A DNA stretch of 64,000 bases, taken from an uncultured Planctomycetaceae bacterium. GTDB taxonomy: Bacteria; Planctomycetota; Planctomycetia; Pirellulales; Thermoguttaceae. The translations under genes and the position numbers were made by a program. Positions 34,417 through 43,256 of the stretch are shown here, piece after piece; position 1 is the first letter of the stretch; every line of letters begins with the position of its first letter. The notes beneath the pieces are model-generated. The model was not told the DNA's origin, did not search any database, and worked only from the letters and a program-made list of their open reading frames with translations. The DNA lies in assembly GCA_946408825.1 (NCBI GenBank), contig CAMJTU010000006.1:83869-147868 (forward strand), read 5' to 3'.

Positions 34417-34453
34417 GAAAGCCCTCCGACTCGTAGTCGGAAGGCTTTCTTTC
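34417..34453. terminator. Bidirectional terminator
   Basis: GAAAGCCCTCCGAC pairs with GTCGGAAGGCTTTC (one bulge) around a short loop, with A-run and T-run flanks. It serves the phosphatase gene and, in reverse, the GH43 gene ending at 34482. Confidence 0.88.
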
Positions 34454-34481
34454 ATTATGAACGCTCGTCTTTTAGGACCCG

Positions 34482-35486
34482 CTAGCGTTCCGTCGGTACG
34501 GCGGGATCGGCTTCAACGCCTTCAGCCGTCATTTTAATCGGTTTGATCGTCCCGTCTTCGTTGAACTCCATGCGGTCGACGCAGGTCACTCGGTAATTAC
34601 CCTCGTTCTCGTCGATCGGACGTCGATGGTACACGACATACCATTTCCCCGAAGGCGCGCGCAAGACGCTGTGATGCCCGGCGCCCTTTGCAAGACCCGG
34701 TTCCGTTCCTAGCAACGATCCAATTCTTTTGTGGGGTCCGAAAAGAGAGTCGGAAATCGCGTAGGCGACCTGATAATTTGAAACGGTCCATCCGCCTTCC
34801 GACCACATGAAATAATATTTTCCGTCTTTCTTAAAGACAAACGGTCCTTCGACGTATCCCCTAGGAGTAATTTCGCGGAAATAGGAACCGTCTTCAAAGG
34901 GGAGCAACCCGGTAAAGTCGTCCTTGAGTTTTGCGACATTACAATGTCGCCACCCTCCGTAGATGAGATAATACGTCCCGTCGTCGTCTTTAAAGACGAA
35001 TTGATCAATCGGCTGCGCGCCGTTGACGATCTCGTTGACGAGCGGTTTGCCAAGATAGTCGCGATACGGTCCTTCGGGGCGATCAGCGACGGCGACGCCA
35101 ATTCCGCCAACCTCGCCCTTGTGGACGTCGTTTGCTCCGAAGAAGAAGTAGTACTTTCCGTCTTTTTCAACAACGGACGGCGCCCACATCGCCCGCCGTG
35201 CCCATTTGATTTCTTTATTGGTCAGAATCTTTTCGTGCTTTGTCCAATTGACGAGATCGGGCGATGAAAAGCAGTCAAAATACGTCTGATCGTCGTATTT
35301 TAGCGACCTGGTGGGAAAGATCCAATATTGGTTGTCAAAAAAAGCGACCTCGGGATCGGCGTACCATTCGGGATCAATTGGATTGCCAGAAGTTTTTGCT
35401 CCATCGACCGCATAAGCAAAAGCGGCGCTGAATATCGAAACGACGAGAATTGCCGCTGTCGGCATAATATGCTTGAATCGAGTCAT
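34482..35486 (-). CDS. Secreted glycoside hydrolase family 43 protein
   Basis: 334 residues with a signal peptide (HIMPTAAILVVSIFSAAFAYA). GH43 propeller signatures: PEWYADPEVAFFDNQYWIF (catalytic base Asp), DQFVFKDDDGTYYLIYGG (pKa-modulating Asp) and YVEGPFVFKKDGKYYFMW (acid Glu). GHHSVLRAPSGKWYVVYHR carries the late His. Likely removes arabinose, xylose or related residues from plant-type glycans. ATG 35486 has a purine-rich GAAAGAAG upstream; a TTG at 35516 adds 10 unlikely residues. It lies 76 bases downstream of the YqeG-like gene. Confidence 0.85.
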   Translation of the reverse strand: MTRFKHIMPTAAILVVSIFSAAFAYAVDGAKTSGNPIDPEWYADPEVAFFDNQYWIFPTRSLKYDDQTYFDCFSSPDLVNWTKHEKILTNKEIKWARRAMWAPSVVEKDGKYYFFFGANDVHKGEVGGIGVAVADRPEGPYRDYLGKPLVNEIVNGAQPIDQFVFKDDDGTYYLIYGGWRHCNVAKLKDDFTGLLPFEDGSYFREITPRGYVEGPFVFKKDGKYYFMWSEGGWTVSNYQVAYAISDSLFGPHKRIGSLLGTEPGLAKGAGHHSVLRAPSGKWYVVYHRRPIDENEGNYRVTCVDRMEFNEDGTIKPIKMTAEGVEADPAVPTER

Positions 35487-35562
35487 TTTCTTCTTTCTGT
35501 TAAACAGGGGTAACAAGGGGAGAAGTCGACTACGGCGACTCCTAATCGGAAAGTTCTACGCG

Positions 35563-36087
35563 TCAACGTTCCTTCCATATCCCGTCGGGATACGCAAGCT
35601 TAAAGGAACGGAGAACGATTTTTTCAAAAGGACGCTTAATCCGCGTGAACCAATGCTCCTCCTCCGGAGCGATGGGGGTCGCGAGAAAAGTACGAATGCC
35701 CGCTAAACGTCCCGCCATAACGTCGGCAAAAATCTGGTCCCCGATAATCGCCGTTTTTGACGGCTCGAAGCCGTATTCGCGAAACGCGCGGCGACACCCG
35801 GATGGAAACGGTTTGCAAGCTTTCGCGATATAGGGCAAGTCGACGAGAGTGGCAAACTGACCGATTCTCGTTCCAACGCCGTTTGAAAGCAAGCAAAGCT
35901 TAAAATTCTCATCCCGGAGTAAGTTTAACCACGCCATAACCTCTGGCTCAGGTTCTTGAAGGGCGTAGCGTTTTAGAGTACAATCAACGTCGAGAAGGAG
36001 ATTTTCGATTCCAAGCGTTCTTAATCGCTCAGGCGTCAGTTCGACAACGCTATCGACGAGAAAGTGCGGATATAAAACCTTCCACAT
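35563..36087 (-). CDS. YqeG-family HAD (class IIIA) phosphatase
   Basis: 174 residues. The family start P-H-x-x-V-x-S (YPHFLVDSVVELT) precedes HAD motif I, LLLDVDCTLKRY, normally DxDNTL. Motif II is LLSNG, motif III Lys is in ACKPFPSGCRRAF, and motif IV is IIGDQIFADVMAG. YqeG proteins often neighbour shikimate or ribosome-associated GTPase genes; here the neighbour is a glycosidase. Small cytoplasmic phosphatase, substrate unknown. Confidence 0.87.
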   Translation of the reverse strand: MWKVLYPHFLVDSVVELTPERLRTLGIENLLLDVDCTLKRYALQEPEPEVMAWLNLLRDENFKLCLLSNGVGTRIGQFATLVDLPYIAKACKPFPSGCRRAFREYGFEPSKTAIIGDQIFADVMAGRLAGIRTFLATPIAPEEEHWFTRIKRPFEKIVLRSFKLAYPDGIWKER

Positions 36088-36259
36088 ACGACGTTCCTTT
36101 CGCGCCCGTTCCGTTCCTATAGGCGTTCAAAACTAAACGCTAACGTGCGCGGGTTCGTCTAATCAAAGAATTGAAACGGGGATGAACGCTACCGCGCAAC
36201 CCTATCTTACCAGGGCGCGACGGTTCTTTCAACTGTCTTCGTTTCAAAAATACATTTTG

Positions 36260-36300
36260 TGGCAAACCTAGAACCGCAGTCTCGACCCTTTCGTTTGCCA
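36260..36300. repeat. Inverted repeat before the homocysteine methyltransferase gene
   Basis: TGGCAAAC (36260-36267) and GTTTGCCA (36293-36300) are perfect inverted repeats separated by 25 bases, ending 32 bases before the ATG at 36333. It could be a leader hairpin or a bipartite operator. I looked for a SAM or SAH riboswitch consensus in 36100-36330 and did not find one. Confidence 0.4.
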
Positions 36301-36332
36301 AACCGAATATTCATTTGAAAGCAAATAATCAA

Positions 36333-38198
36333 ATGGTTCTATCGTTTAAAGAAGCGCTTCGGGAGTCGACGCTCGTCTTTGACGGCGCCACCGGAACTGA
36401 AATATACCGTCGTAACGTATTCACGAATCAATGTTACGACGAGTTAAACCTGCGTAATCGCAAGATGATCAGGGATATTGCTGAAGCCTATCGAGACGCG
36501 GGCGTCGACGTTCTTACGACAAACACCTACGGAGCAAATCGTCTTGCTCTTGAACTTTACGGTCTAGAATCGCAAGTTGAAGCAATCAACCGCGCAGGCG
36601 TTGAGATTGCCAAGGAAGTTGCGCAATCGTCTTTAGAAAGAAAGGTTTACGTTGCGGGTTCCGTCGGTTATCCCTCTTCCAATGCGCTCAAAAACCATGA
36701 TCGCGAAACGGTTGTTGAGGTCTTTGCGAAACAGATCGGCGTCTTAGCGGACGCCGGCGTTGATTTTATCCTCTTCGAATCGCAACCAAATCGCGATTCC
36801 GCAGAAATTATGGTCGACGCGATAGAAAACGCAAATATTGATATCCCGTTTGTCGTTTCCTACGGATTGCAACCTTCTCTCTTCCAAGCGCCAAACACGC
36901 TTGAATCTCGCGCGCGACTCTATTGCAACCTCTTCAAGACGTTTGTCGGAACCCCTCAACCAATCGCCTGGGGGCTCAACTGTCTTCTCGGTCCAGCGGA
37001 AATGCTCGACGCCGTTCAAGAGGTCGTAAAGACTCTTAAACTTCCTCTTATCGTTCAACCGAACGCGGGCTCTCCTCAACCGTTCGAGGGACGCTTACTA
37101 TACTATAGCTCGCCCGAATATCTATCGACTTACGCCGGACGGTATGTAGCCCTGGGCGCCGCGGCGGTCGGAGGTTGTTGCGGAACGACGCCCGCCGAAA
37201 TTGCCGAAATTGTCAGACATATTCGTCCTACCTCGAAAAGTCGTCGTTCAAAAATCGTCCTCCTCGACGCGCAGCCAAACGTCGTTGAACAGGAAGAATC
37301 TAAACCGGAGACGCGTAGTGAGTTCGCCCGAAAACTTTTTGAAGGTCGTTGGGTTCAGACGGTCGAAACAACGCCTCCATGCGGATACGACCTCTCGGGT
37401 TTTGTAGAAAAAGCAAAAGCTCTCAAAAACGCCGGTATCGACGCCGTCAACCTTCCCGACGGTCCGCGGGCCTCCGCTCGCATCGCCTCGATCGTCGCTG
37501 CCCAGAAGGTAATAAGCGACGCTCAAATCGAACCGATCCTTCACGTTTGTTGCCGTGATCGCAATCTCATTGGTTTGCAAGCCGATCTCATCGGTTGCGC
37601 GGCGTCGGGAATCTCAAACATACTCTTCATTACCGGCGACCCCCCTAAATTAGGACGGTACCCGAACGCAACCGGAGTCTTTGACTGCGATTCTATCGGT
37701 CTGTGCCAACTCCAGCGTCGACTTAATCGTGGAATCGACCTTGGCGGTCTCGCCATCGGCGCGCCGACAAACGCCTTTTTTGGCGTAGGATTCGATCCCT
37801 CCGCGATTAATCGCCAACTTGAACTTGATCGACTTCGTAAAAAAGTGGACGCCGGCGCGCTCTTCGCTATAACCCAGCCTGTTTTTGATCCGTTCATTCT
37901 TCTTGAATTCCTGGACGCTTATGGAGACTTCCCATTACCGGTAATCGCCGGCGTCTGGCCCTTCGTTAGTTATCGCAACGCCCTTTTTATGAGGAAAGAA
38001 GTTCCCGGAGTGATTGTTCCCGACTCAATTATGGAACGCATGAGCGCCGCAGCCGACAGATCGAAGGAAGATCAGGTTCAAACAGGAATATCGATCGCGC
38101 GAGAGTCGTTAGAGTTGTTGCGTTCTCGCGTTCAAGGCGTTCAAGTTAGCGCTCCTCTAGGAAGAATCGATATTAGCTTGAAAGTCCTAGAACCTTAG
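36333..38198 (+). CDS. Bifunctional homocysteine S-methyltransferase / methylenetetrahydrofolate reductase
   Basis: 621 residues in two domains. Residues 1-300 are a homocysteine methyltransferase barrel: LVFDGATGTEIYRR, TTNTYGANR, GLNCLLGP (zinc Cys217) and GGCCGTTPAEI (zinc Cys282 and Cys283). Residues about 330-615 are MetF-like: TVETTPPCGYDL, NLPDGPRASARIASI, HVCCRDRNL, LFITGDPPKLG and FAITQPVFDP. The fusion is known from Bacillus YitJ and gives cobalamin-independent methionine synthesis coupled to methyl-THF formation. ATG 36333 is preferred; a TTG lies at 36315. It is monocistronic. Confidence 0.9.
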   Translation: MVLSFKEALRESTLVFDGATGTEIYRRNVFTNQCYDELNLRNRKMIRDIAEAYRDAGVDVLTTNTYGANRLALELYGLESQVEAINRAGVEIAKEVAQSSLERKVYVAGSVGYPSSNALKNHDRETVVEVFAKQIGVLADAGVDFILFESQPNRDSAEIMVDAIENANIDIPFVVSYGLQPSLFQAPNTLESRARLYCNLFKTFVGTPQPIAWGLNCLLGPAEMLDAVQEVVKTLKLPLIVQPNAGSPQPFEGRLLYYSSPEYLSTYAGRYVALGAAAVGGCCGTTPAEIAEIVRHIRPTSKSRRSKIVLLDAQPNVVEQEESKPETRSEFARKLFEGRWVQTVETTPPCGYDLSGFVEKAKALKNAGIDAVNLPDGPRASARIASIVAAQKVISDAQIEPILHVCCRDRNLIGLQADLIGCAASGISNILFITGDPPKLGRYPNATGVFDCDSIGLCQLQRRLNRGIDLGGLAIGAPTNAFFGVGFDPSAINRQLELDRLRKKVDAGALFAITQPVFDPFILLEFLDAYGDFPLPVIAGVWPFVSYRNALFMRKEVPGVIVPDSIMERMSAAADRSKEDQVQTGISIARESLELLRSRVQGVQVSAPLGRIDISLKVLEP

Positions 38199-38316
38199 TT
38201 TACAATTTCATTGGTCGTTTGACCTTTACCCGTTTCAGCATTTTCGTCGACTTTCGACGTTTTCGAGTAATCTCGAGCCGTCGTCGCGTCTCGACTCTTA
38301 ACAAAGGATTCATAAG

Positions 38317-39165
38317 ATGGAACGTAGAAATGTTTTGAAGGCGGCGGCGGTCGTCGGCTTAACCGCAGTCGCTCAGGTCGCCAACGCAGATCTTATTGTT
38401 CCGGGTCGACGTAGGCCCGAGCGTCGTCCTACTCCGCAACCAGAGAGAATCGACTCCGCCCCTGACGCGCAAAACTATATCGTTTTGGAATTTTTCTTCG
38501 CGCAGAATAAGGAAAAACGTGACGCGCTTGCCGCAAAGTTCGACGCCGAGCTCATTCCTCTTCGTCATGAAATCGGTTTTGACAAGATCGGTATTTTTAC
38601 GGTCCACGACGAACTGATGAAGAATGAAAGGGGCTATGACGCCGAAAAATTCGACGGCGTTGTTTTTACGGTTCAACAGACAAGTTCACCCGATCTGCTT
38701 CTAAGCTATCAAGATATTAGCGTAAAAACCGCGTCGAAATTCAACCTCAGCGACGATCTCGACTTTGTCGACGAAGAAATCATCGCGCTGCGTTGCTTCC
38801 CGTCCGTCCCCAAAATCGAGGTTCCAAATACCAACGAAGGACGCGTGTTGCAGCTACGAACGTACAATTCTCCAAACTATGAGCGCAACCTTGCCAAGCA
38901 AGCGATGTTCGAGGACGCCGAGCTTCAAATCTTCCGCAATAGCGGAATGGATCCGGTTTTCTTCGGACGAACGGTCTTCGGCTCAATGGCGCCAAACGTT
39001 ACCTATATGCTCAGTTTCAAGGACGACGAAGCCCGACGCGAAAGTTGGAGCAAATTCGTCAATTCCGACGAATGGAAAACGTTAAGCAAGGATCCAAAGT
39101 ACAGCCGTACCGCGACGCGGATCCGCAACCTGTTCCTTACCCCGACGCCTAATTCCGAAATTTGA
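38317..39165 (+). CDS. Exported NIPSNAP family protein
   Basis: 282 residues. The N-terminus MERRNVLKAAAVVGLTAVAQ is a Tat-like leader with RR and a hydrophobic stretch. A proline/arginine linker (PGRRRPERRPTPQ) follows. The N-terminal half is a ferredoxin-like repeat (YIVLEFFFAQNKEKRDALAA) and the C-terminal half is a clearer NIPSNAP domain (LQLRTYNSPNYERNLAKQ, RTVFGSMAPNVTYMLSF). Such proteins are often encoded beside Tat-exported oxidoreductases in Planctomycetota, but their function is not established. It precedes an aldo/keto reductase gene, separated by a terminator. Confidence 0.78.
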   Translation: MERRNVLKAAAVVGLTAVAQVANADLIVPGRRRPERRPTPQPERIDSAPDAQNYIVLEFFFAQNKEKRDALAAKFDAELIPLRHEIGFDKIGIFTVHDELMKNERGYDAEKFDGVVFTVQQTSSPDLLLSYQDISVKTASKFNLSDDLDFVDEEIIALRCFPSVPKIEVPNTNEGRVLQLRTYNSPNYERNLAKQAMFEDAELQIFRNSGMDPVFFGRTVFGSMAPNVTYMLSFKDDEARRESWSKFVNSDEWKTLSKDPKYSRTATRIRNLFLTPTPNSEI

Positions 39166-39183
39166 CGTCCAAGTCCTGCGATG

Positions 39184-39209
39184 CGGAGACGACGTCTCGT
39201 CTCCGTTTT
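39184..39209 (+). terminator. Terminator after the NIPSNAP gene
   Basis: CGGAGACGA-CGTC-TCGTCTCCG followed by TTTT: a perfect 9-base stem. Confidence 0.88.
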
Positions 39210-39252
39210 CTAACCGCGTTAACCTTTTGATTTCAATCAGTAGGATAGACTC

Positions 39253-40212
39253 ATGGATATTAAGAGAAGGCAATTTATCAAAACGACGCTCGCAGGCTTG
39301 GGAAGCGTCACGGCCGGCGCCGAAGTCGCCGCCGCTAGAGCGATCGCGCGTGCGGACGAAAGCCCCGCTCCCCCGAAAAATCCTTTTTCTACCGATCCCG
39401 TCGCAACAATTAAATTGACCGACGCCGTTACGACGTCGCGCGTCGGATTCGGCACGGGCATGAGCGGTCATCAGCGTTCCGCGCAGCTCACCCGAATGGA
39501 TCGCGATAAAGCGGAAGACTTGGTTCGCTACGCCTACGATTCGGGCGTCCGTTTCTTCGACTGCGCTGATCTTTACGGCACGCACCAGCTTGTCGTCGAA
39601 GCGCTTAAGGATAAACCGCGCGATAGCTACCAAATTTCTTCGAAACTTTGGCCCCATCCCGGGGGAATTCCCGAACAGGAACGACCGACGGCAGACGTCG
39701 TAGTCAAACGTTTTCTCGAAGAGCTTAAGACCGATTATATCGACCTTGTCCAGATTCACTGCATGATGAAGCCCAACTGGCAAGAGGACTTCGCAAGTTA
39801 TATGGAAGACCTTGAGAAGTTGAAGGAACAGGGAATCATACGAGGACACGGAATTTCGTGTCATTCGCTCGGAGCGATTCAAAGCGGCGTAGTGGACCCT
39901 TGGGTCGACGCGTTGCACATTCGAATCAATACGACGGGCGCTCGCATGGAGGGCACGTTTGAAGAAAACGTCGCAGCCGGCAAAACAGCTCAAGCAAACG
40001 GCAAAGGCGTCATCGCGATGAAACTTATCGGCGAGGGCACAATCCGAGAACGTAAAGACCGAGAAGAGTGCATCGACAAAATCGTTCGCGCCGATATCGT
40101 CGACGTTTATGTCGTCGGCTTCGAAGAAAAATGGCAGGTCGACGAAATCATTGAAAACCTTGAAAAGTCGCTAAAAGGAATCGAGGCGGAACGCAAAGCC
40201 GCCGACGCCTGA
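39253..40212 (+). CDS. Tat-exported aldo/keto reductase
   Basis: 319 residues. The Tat leader is KRRQFIKTTLAGLGSVTAGA. The AKR catalytic tetrad is visible: D103 and Y108 in FFDCADLYGTHQL, K131 in SSKLWPHP and H169 in DYIDLVQIHCM. TIRERKDREECIDKIVRADI comes late. The leader places an NAD(P)-family fold outside the cytoplasm, as is common for planctomycete Tat proteins and puzzling for cofactor supply. Substrate unknown. It ends at a strong terminator at 40237. Confidence 0.85.
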   Translation: MDIKRRQFIKTTLAGLGSVTAGAEVAAARAIARADESPAPPKNPFSTDPVATIKLTDAVTTSRVGFGTGMSGHQRSAQLTRMDRDKAEDLVRYAYDSGVRFFDCADLYGTHQLVVEALKDKPRDSYQISSKLWPHPGGIPEQERPTADVVVKRFLEELKTDYIDLVQIHCMMKPNWQEDFASYMEDLEKLKEQGIIRGHGISCHSLGAIQSGVVDPWVDALHIRINTTGARMEGTFEENVAAGKTAQANGKGVIAMKLIGEGTIRERKDREECIDKIVRADIVDVYVVGFEEKWQVDEIIENLEKSLKGIEAERKAADA

Positions 40213-40236
40213 TATTGCGGGATTTTACCAGACGAC

Positions 40237-40267
40237 GGGGGATCGTTCGAAAGAACGATCCCCTTTT
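40237..40267 (+). terminator. Terminator after the aldo/keto reductase gene
   Basis: GGGGATCGTTC, a GAAA tetraloop and GAACGATCCCC, then TTTT: a perfect 11-base stem with a GNRA loop. Confidence 0.93.
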
Positions 40268-40308
40268 CCTAATATGCTTGAACTTTTAAATCAACAGGGC
40301 TCTCCATC

Positions 40309-41193
40309 ATGAAACGACGTGATTTCCTCCGCGTTGTCGCCCTCGGCGCGATAACGGCGCGTTTTGGCGACGTTGAACGACTATTCGCCGACGATTCGAT
40401 TCCGCTCGACCCCACGATTGTCGCTATTTTTTCCGATCCCCATTTGCACGGTCCGGAAACATCGCAGTATTATGTTCGATTCAAACAAGGAATCGCTAAA
40501 GTTTTAGCGATGAATCCTCGACCGGCAAACCTTCTTGTCTACGGCGACGTCGCCTTTGATCACGGCGAACGCGAAGACTACGTTCTCTTCCGAGAATTAA
40601 TTAAACCGCTAGAAGACGCGGGAATCCATTGGGAAGTCGCAATGGGCAACCATGATCGCATCGCCGTCTTTCGCGACGTCTTTCCAGAACGCTTTGAGAA
40701 ACCGCAACCAATTGACAATCGTTATATTAACGTCGTTGAAACCCCAAACGCAGACTTCATTCTCCTAGACTCCTACCTGGAAAACGAGGTTGCCGGATCA
40801 ATTATTCCTGAACAGAAGGAATGGCTCGTCGAAAAACTCAAAAGTTACGAGAAAAAGCCCGTCTTCGTCGGGTGTCATCATCATCTAAAAGATACTAAAA
40901 TAGCCGATCTTCTTAAGCCTTGTCCAAAGTTCGTCGCGTATCTCCACGGGCACCTCCATTTTTACCGTAATCCGCGTCAGGAAGATATTGCCACCCTATG
41001 CTTCCCGTCCCTCGGCTGTTGGGGCGACTTGGGATTCGTCGTTGCGCATGTTTCAGAAACGGAGGCAATTTTCACCCCCGATATTGACGCGTATCAGTGG
41101 CCAAAGTGGAATCCCAAGAAAGATCCAGTAGACGACCTTGAGCCTTATCTTGCGCAACTAAACGCAAACTCGCCAGTCTTCCAGTTGCCATAG
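40309..41193 (+). CDS. Tat-exported metallophosphoesterase (calcineurin-like)
   Basis: 294 residues. KRRDFLRVVALGAI is a Tat leader. The five metallophosphoesterase motifs are in order: FSDPHLHG (D43, H45), VYGDVAFDHG, MGNHDR, VGCHHHL and YLHGHLHFY. The domain fills the whole mature protein. The substrate could be a phosphomonoester, diester or nucleotide. It has its own start after the terminator at 40237 and ends at the bidirectional terminator 41224. Confidence 0.86.
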   Translation: MKRRDFLRVVALGAITARFGDVERLFADDSIPLDPTIVAIFSDPHLHGPETSQYYVRFKQGIAKVLAMNPRPANLLVYGDVAFDHGEREDYVLFRELIKPLEDAGIHWEVAMGNHDRIAVFRDVFPERFEKPQPIDNRYINVVETPNADFILLDSYLENEVAGSIIPEQKEWLVEKLKSYEKKPVFVGCHHHLKDTKIADLLKPCPKFVAYLHGHLHFYRNPRQEDIATLCFPSLGCWGDLGFVVAHVSETEAIFTPDIDAYQWPKWNPKKDPVDDLEPYLAQLNANSPVFQLP

Positions 41194-41223
41194 TCTTTCG
41201 CCGACAATTAATTCGGACATAGG

Positions 41224-41263
41224 AAAACCGCCGCAGAGCTCAAATGTCTCCGCGGCGGTTTTC
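41224..41263. terminator. Bidirectional terminator between convergent genes
   Basis: AAAACCGCCGC (41224-41234) pairs perfectly with GCGGCGGTTTT (41252-41262). It serves the phosphoesterase gene on the plus strand and the oxidoreductase gene on the minus strand. Confidence 0.9.
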
Positions 41264-41313
41264 TTTACTAAAAGCAGCGCTATTCTCGTGCTTACTTAGG
41301 TCAGACGCGAACG

Positions 41314-42675
41314 TCAAACAAGTTTCGTAACGCCAGGTTCGCCGATTTCGTAGTTGCCGTTCTGATCGCGCTTGGCGGGCGACGGACTGTCGAGACGAAG
41401 GTCGTCGATATTCGGAACGAGTTCGCGAGTGGAATTCATGACGTCGTCCATCGTAACGTAATCGCCAGTTTCCATCGCGGTGCGACCAAGAATGGCAGTG
41501 CGTGTCGCGTCGATCGCATATTGAACTTCGTTCCAAGGTTTATTTTCACGGATCGCCTTAAAGAGAAGATCATGTTCCGTCTGGTAGGAGTCGTTAGATT
41601 CGGATTCCGGCTTCCAGAGAACCTTACGGTTACGAACGTCGCGCATCTCGGTTCCTTCGTAAATAGCAGGATCGCCGACGCCTTCGCCAACTTGAGCGCA
41701 TCCCTTGGTTCCTTGGACGTTCGCTTGGAACATACCCCAGCAGTTCGGGATCGTACGGGTATGAAGATTCATGCGACGTCCGTCTTTGAAGATAAATTCG
41801 ATCGCGCCGCAGTCAATAAGCTGATCCTGCATACGACGCTGTCCCTGATCGTGCATATTGCAGATTCGTCCGCCAGATCCGAACGCGGCGATCGGATAAT
41901 CGTCCATGCTCCAGCAACAGATGTCGATGTTGTGAATCAAAGCGTCGACAATAAAACCGCCGCTCGTCCAGTCAAAGCAGAAAATATTGCTGATTTCGTT
42001 CTGAAGATCGGTGTACCCCTCATGAAGATTAAGCATGTGCGGTCCCTGAAGACGATACACCCACGTGGTGAGAACGTCGCCAAGCTTACCGTCGCGAATC
42101 GCGTTAACAGTTTCTTCAGTACGGAGATAGTGACGATTATTAAGACCGACGCCGACTTGAATTCCCTTCTGTTTAGCGACTTCGTTCGCTGCGGCAAGAC
42201 GCTTCAGACCGGGAATATCAACGCCGAGAGGTTTTTCCGCAAAAATATTGATATGCTTCTTGTGGGTCGCGGCATACTCAAACGTAATTGGACGAAAACC
42301 CTGCGGAGTCGTGAGCACGACGACGTCGCCGTCGTCAAGGCAATCGATCGCCTGTTGATAACCATTGAGATCGTGGAAAATACGATCCTTGCAATCTACA
42401 CGCTCTTCCCCATGGGTGTCGATAACGCCCTGAACGGCAGAGTTGGCGCGCTTTTCAAAAGCGTCTGCAACAGCGTAGAGTTTTGTATTCGGATCGGCAT
42501 TAAGAGCCTGGCGAATCGCGCCGTTGCCGCGTCCACCGCAACCGATCCAAGCAATTTTGATAGTATTGTCCTCGCCTGCGTGGACACGCGGGGTCGAGGT
42601 AAAGGAAGGAATAGCCGCAGCGGCAGTGAAAAGCCCGGACGACTTGATGAAAGAACGACGAGAAACGCTACCCAT
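41314..42675 (-). CDS. Tat-exported Gfo/Idh/MocA family oxidoreductase
   Basis: 453 residues. The leader is SRRSFIKSSGLFTAAAA. The Rossmann motif is IAWIGCGGRGNGAIRQAL, the EKP signature is NIFAEKPLGVDIPG, and FDWTSGGFIVDALIHNIDIC holds the C-terminal catalytic region. Extra length over cytoplasmic relatives is typical of the planctomycete exported subgroup. ATG 42675 is chosen: AAGGAG lies six bases upstream and the Tat leader follows immediately; a longer reading from 42729 adds 18 residues before the twin arginines. The promoter is at 42808-42836. Confidence 0.88.
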   Translation of the reverse strand: MGSVSRRSFIKSSGLFTAAAAIPSFTSTPRVHAGEDNTIKIAWIGCGGRGNGAIRQALNADPNTKLYAVADAFEKRANSAVQGVIDTHGEERVDCKDRIFHDLNGYQQAIDCLDDGDVVVLTTPQGFRPITFEYAATHKKHINIFAEKPLGVDIPGLKRLAAANEVAKQKGIQVGVGLNNRHYLRTEETVNAIRDGKLGDVLTTWVYRLQGPHMLNLHEGYTDLQNEISNIFCFDWTSGGFIVDALIHNIDICCWSMDDYPIAAFGSGGRICNMHDQGQRRMQDQLIDCGAIEFIFKDGRRMNLHTRTIPNCWGMFQANVQGTKGCAQVGEGVGDPAIYEGTEMRDVRNRKVLWKPESESNDSYQTEHDLLFKAIRENKPWNEVQYAIDATRTAILGRTAMETGDYVTMDDVMNSTRELVPNIDDLRLDSPSPAKRDQNGNYEIGEPGVTKLV

Positions 42676-42807
42676 GTGAATCTCCTTGACAGCAAGCGCT
42701 AAAAATGCGTTTAAATAGTCAGAACTCATTCGATCAGCGAAACACAGTACTCTTGCGCTTGAAACAATTTTGGCACAAGATGAAAACTGTGTTCAGACCA
42801 CAGCGGG

Positions 42808-42836
42808 ATTCTACCAGAGTCTGATTTATATCGCAA
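42808..42836 (-). promoter_or_regulatory. Promoter of the exported oxidoreductase gene
   Basis: On the minus strand: TTGCGA, a 17-base spacer and TAGAAT, about 130 bases before the ATG at 42675. The rest of the 580-base region 42676-43256 is AT-rich; a weak plus-strand candidate (TTGAAA 43145, CATATT 43168) precedes the GH5 gene. Confidence 0.6.
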
Positions 42837-43256
42837 GCGAGAAGTAAGATTTTCATAAAAAAACTCCCTGCTTTTTCTTCGGCGTTTTTTCAAAGTCTGA
42901 AGGCAAAGAAAAAAACGTTAGACATAACATCTCTAGTTGTCACGCTTATGGATTCGCCCAGTTTTACCAAACAGAATATTCTTCCAAATAGTCTTTTTTC
43001 TCTTGAGAACTCTTGGGACGGTTATTTATCAGCTGTGAATCGCCTGAGAATCAGAACCTTTTCTTTTTCGTAAAGAAAGGTTCAAATCCCGTCGTTTCAA
43101 GCGAGTCTCCAACAATTAATAAAATGAAATGTGTGAATAAAGCCTTGAAATTCCATCCCTTTTAAGTCATATTTACGGTGTTGTTCTCGGTGTTCAAGTA
43201 CTTGTGAAATAACGCCTGAACTTTTTCATTCCACTTTGACCTGAAAGGAATTCGTC

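Noticed and set aside
36100..36330. Possible SAM or SAH riboswitch before the methionine-synthesis gene
   Set aside because: No SAM-I, SAM-II or SAH consensus core could be found; only the simple inverted repeat at 36260-36300 is supported.
39082..39993. A 303-residue open frame on the minus strand
   Set aside because: Antisense to the aldo/keto reductase with its complete catalytic tetrad; composition is Arg/Ser/Val-rich and it crosses two genes.
41521..42702. A 393-residue open frame on the plus strand
   Set aside because: It is antisense to the exported oxidoreductase, whose motifs, Tat leader and ribosome site are clear. The plus frame lacks a ribosome site and recognisable domains; it is a codon-bias shadow.
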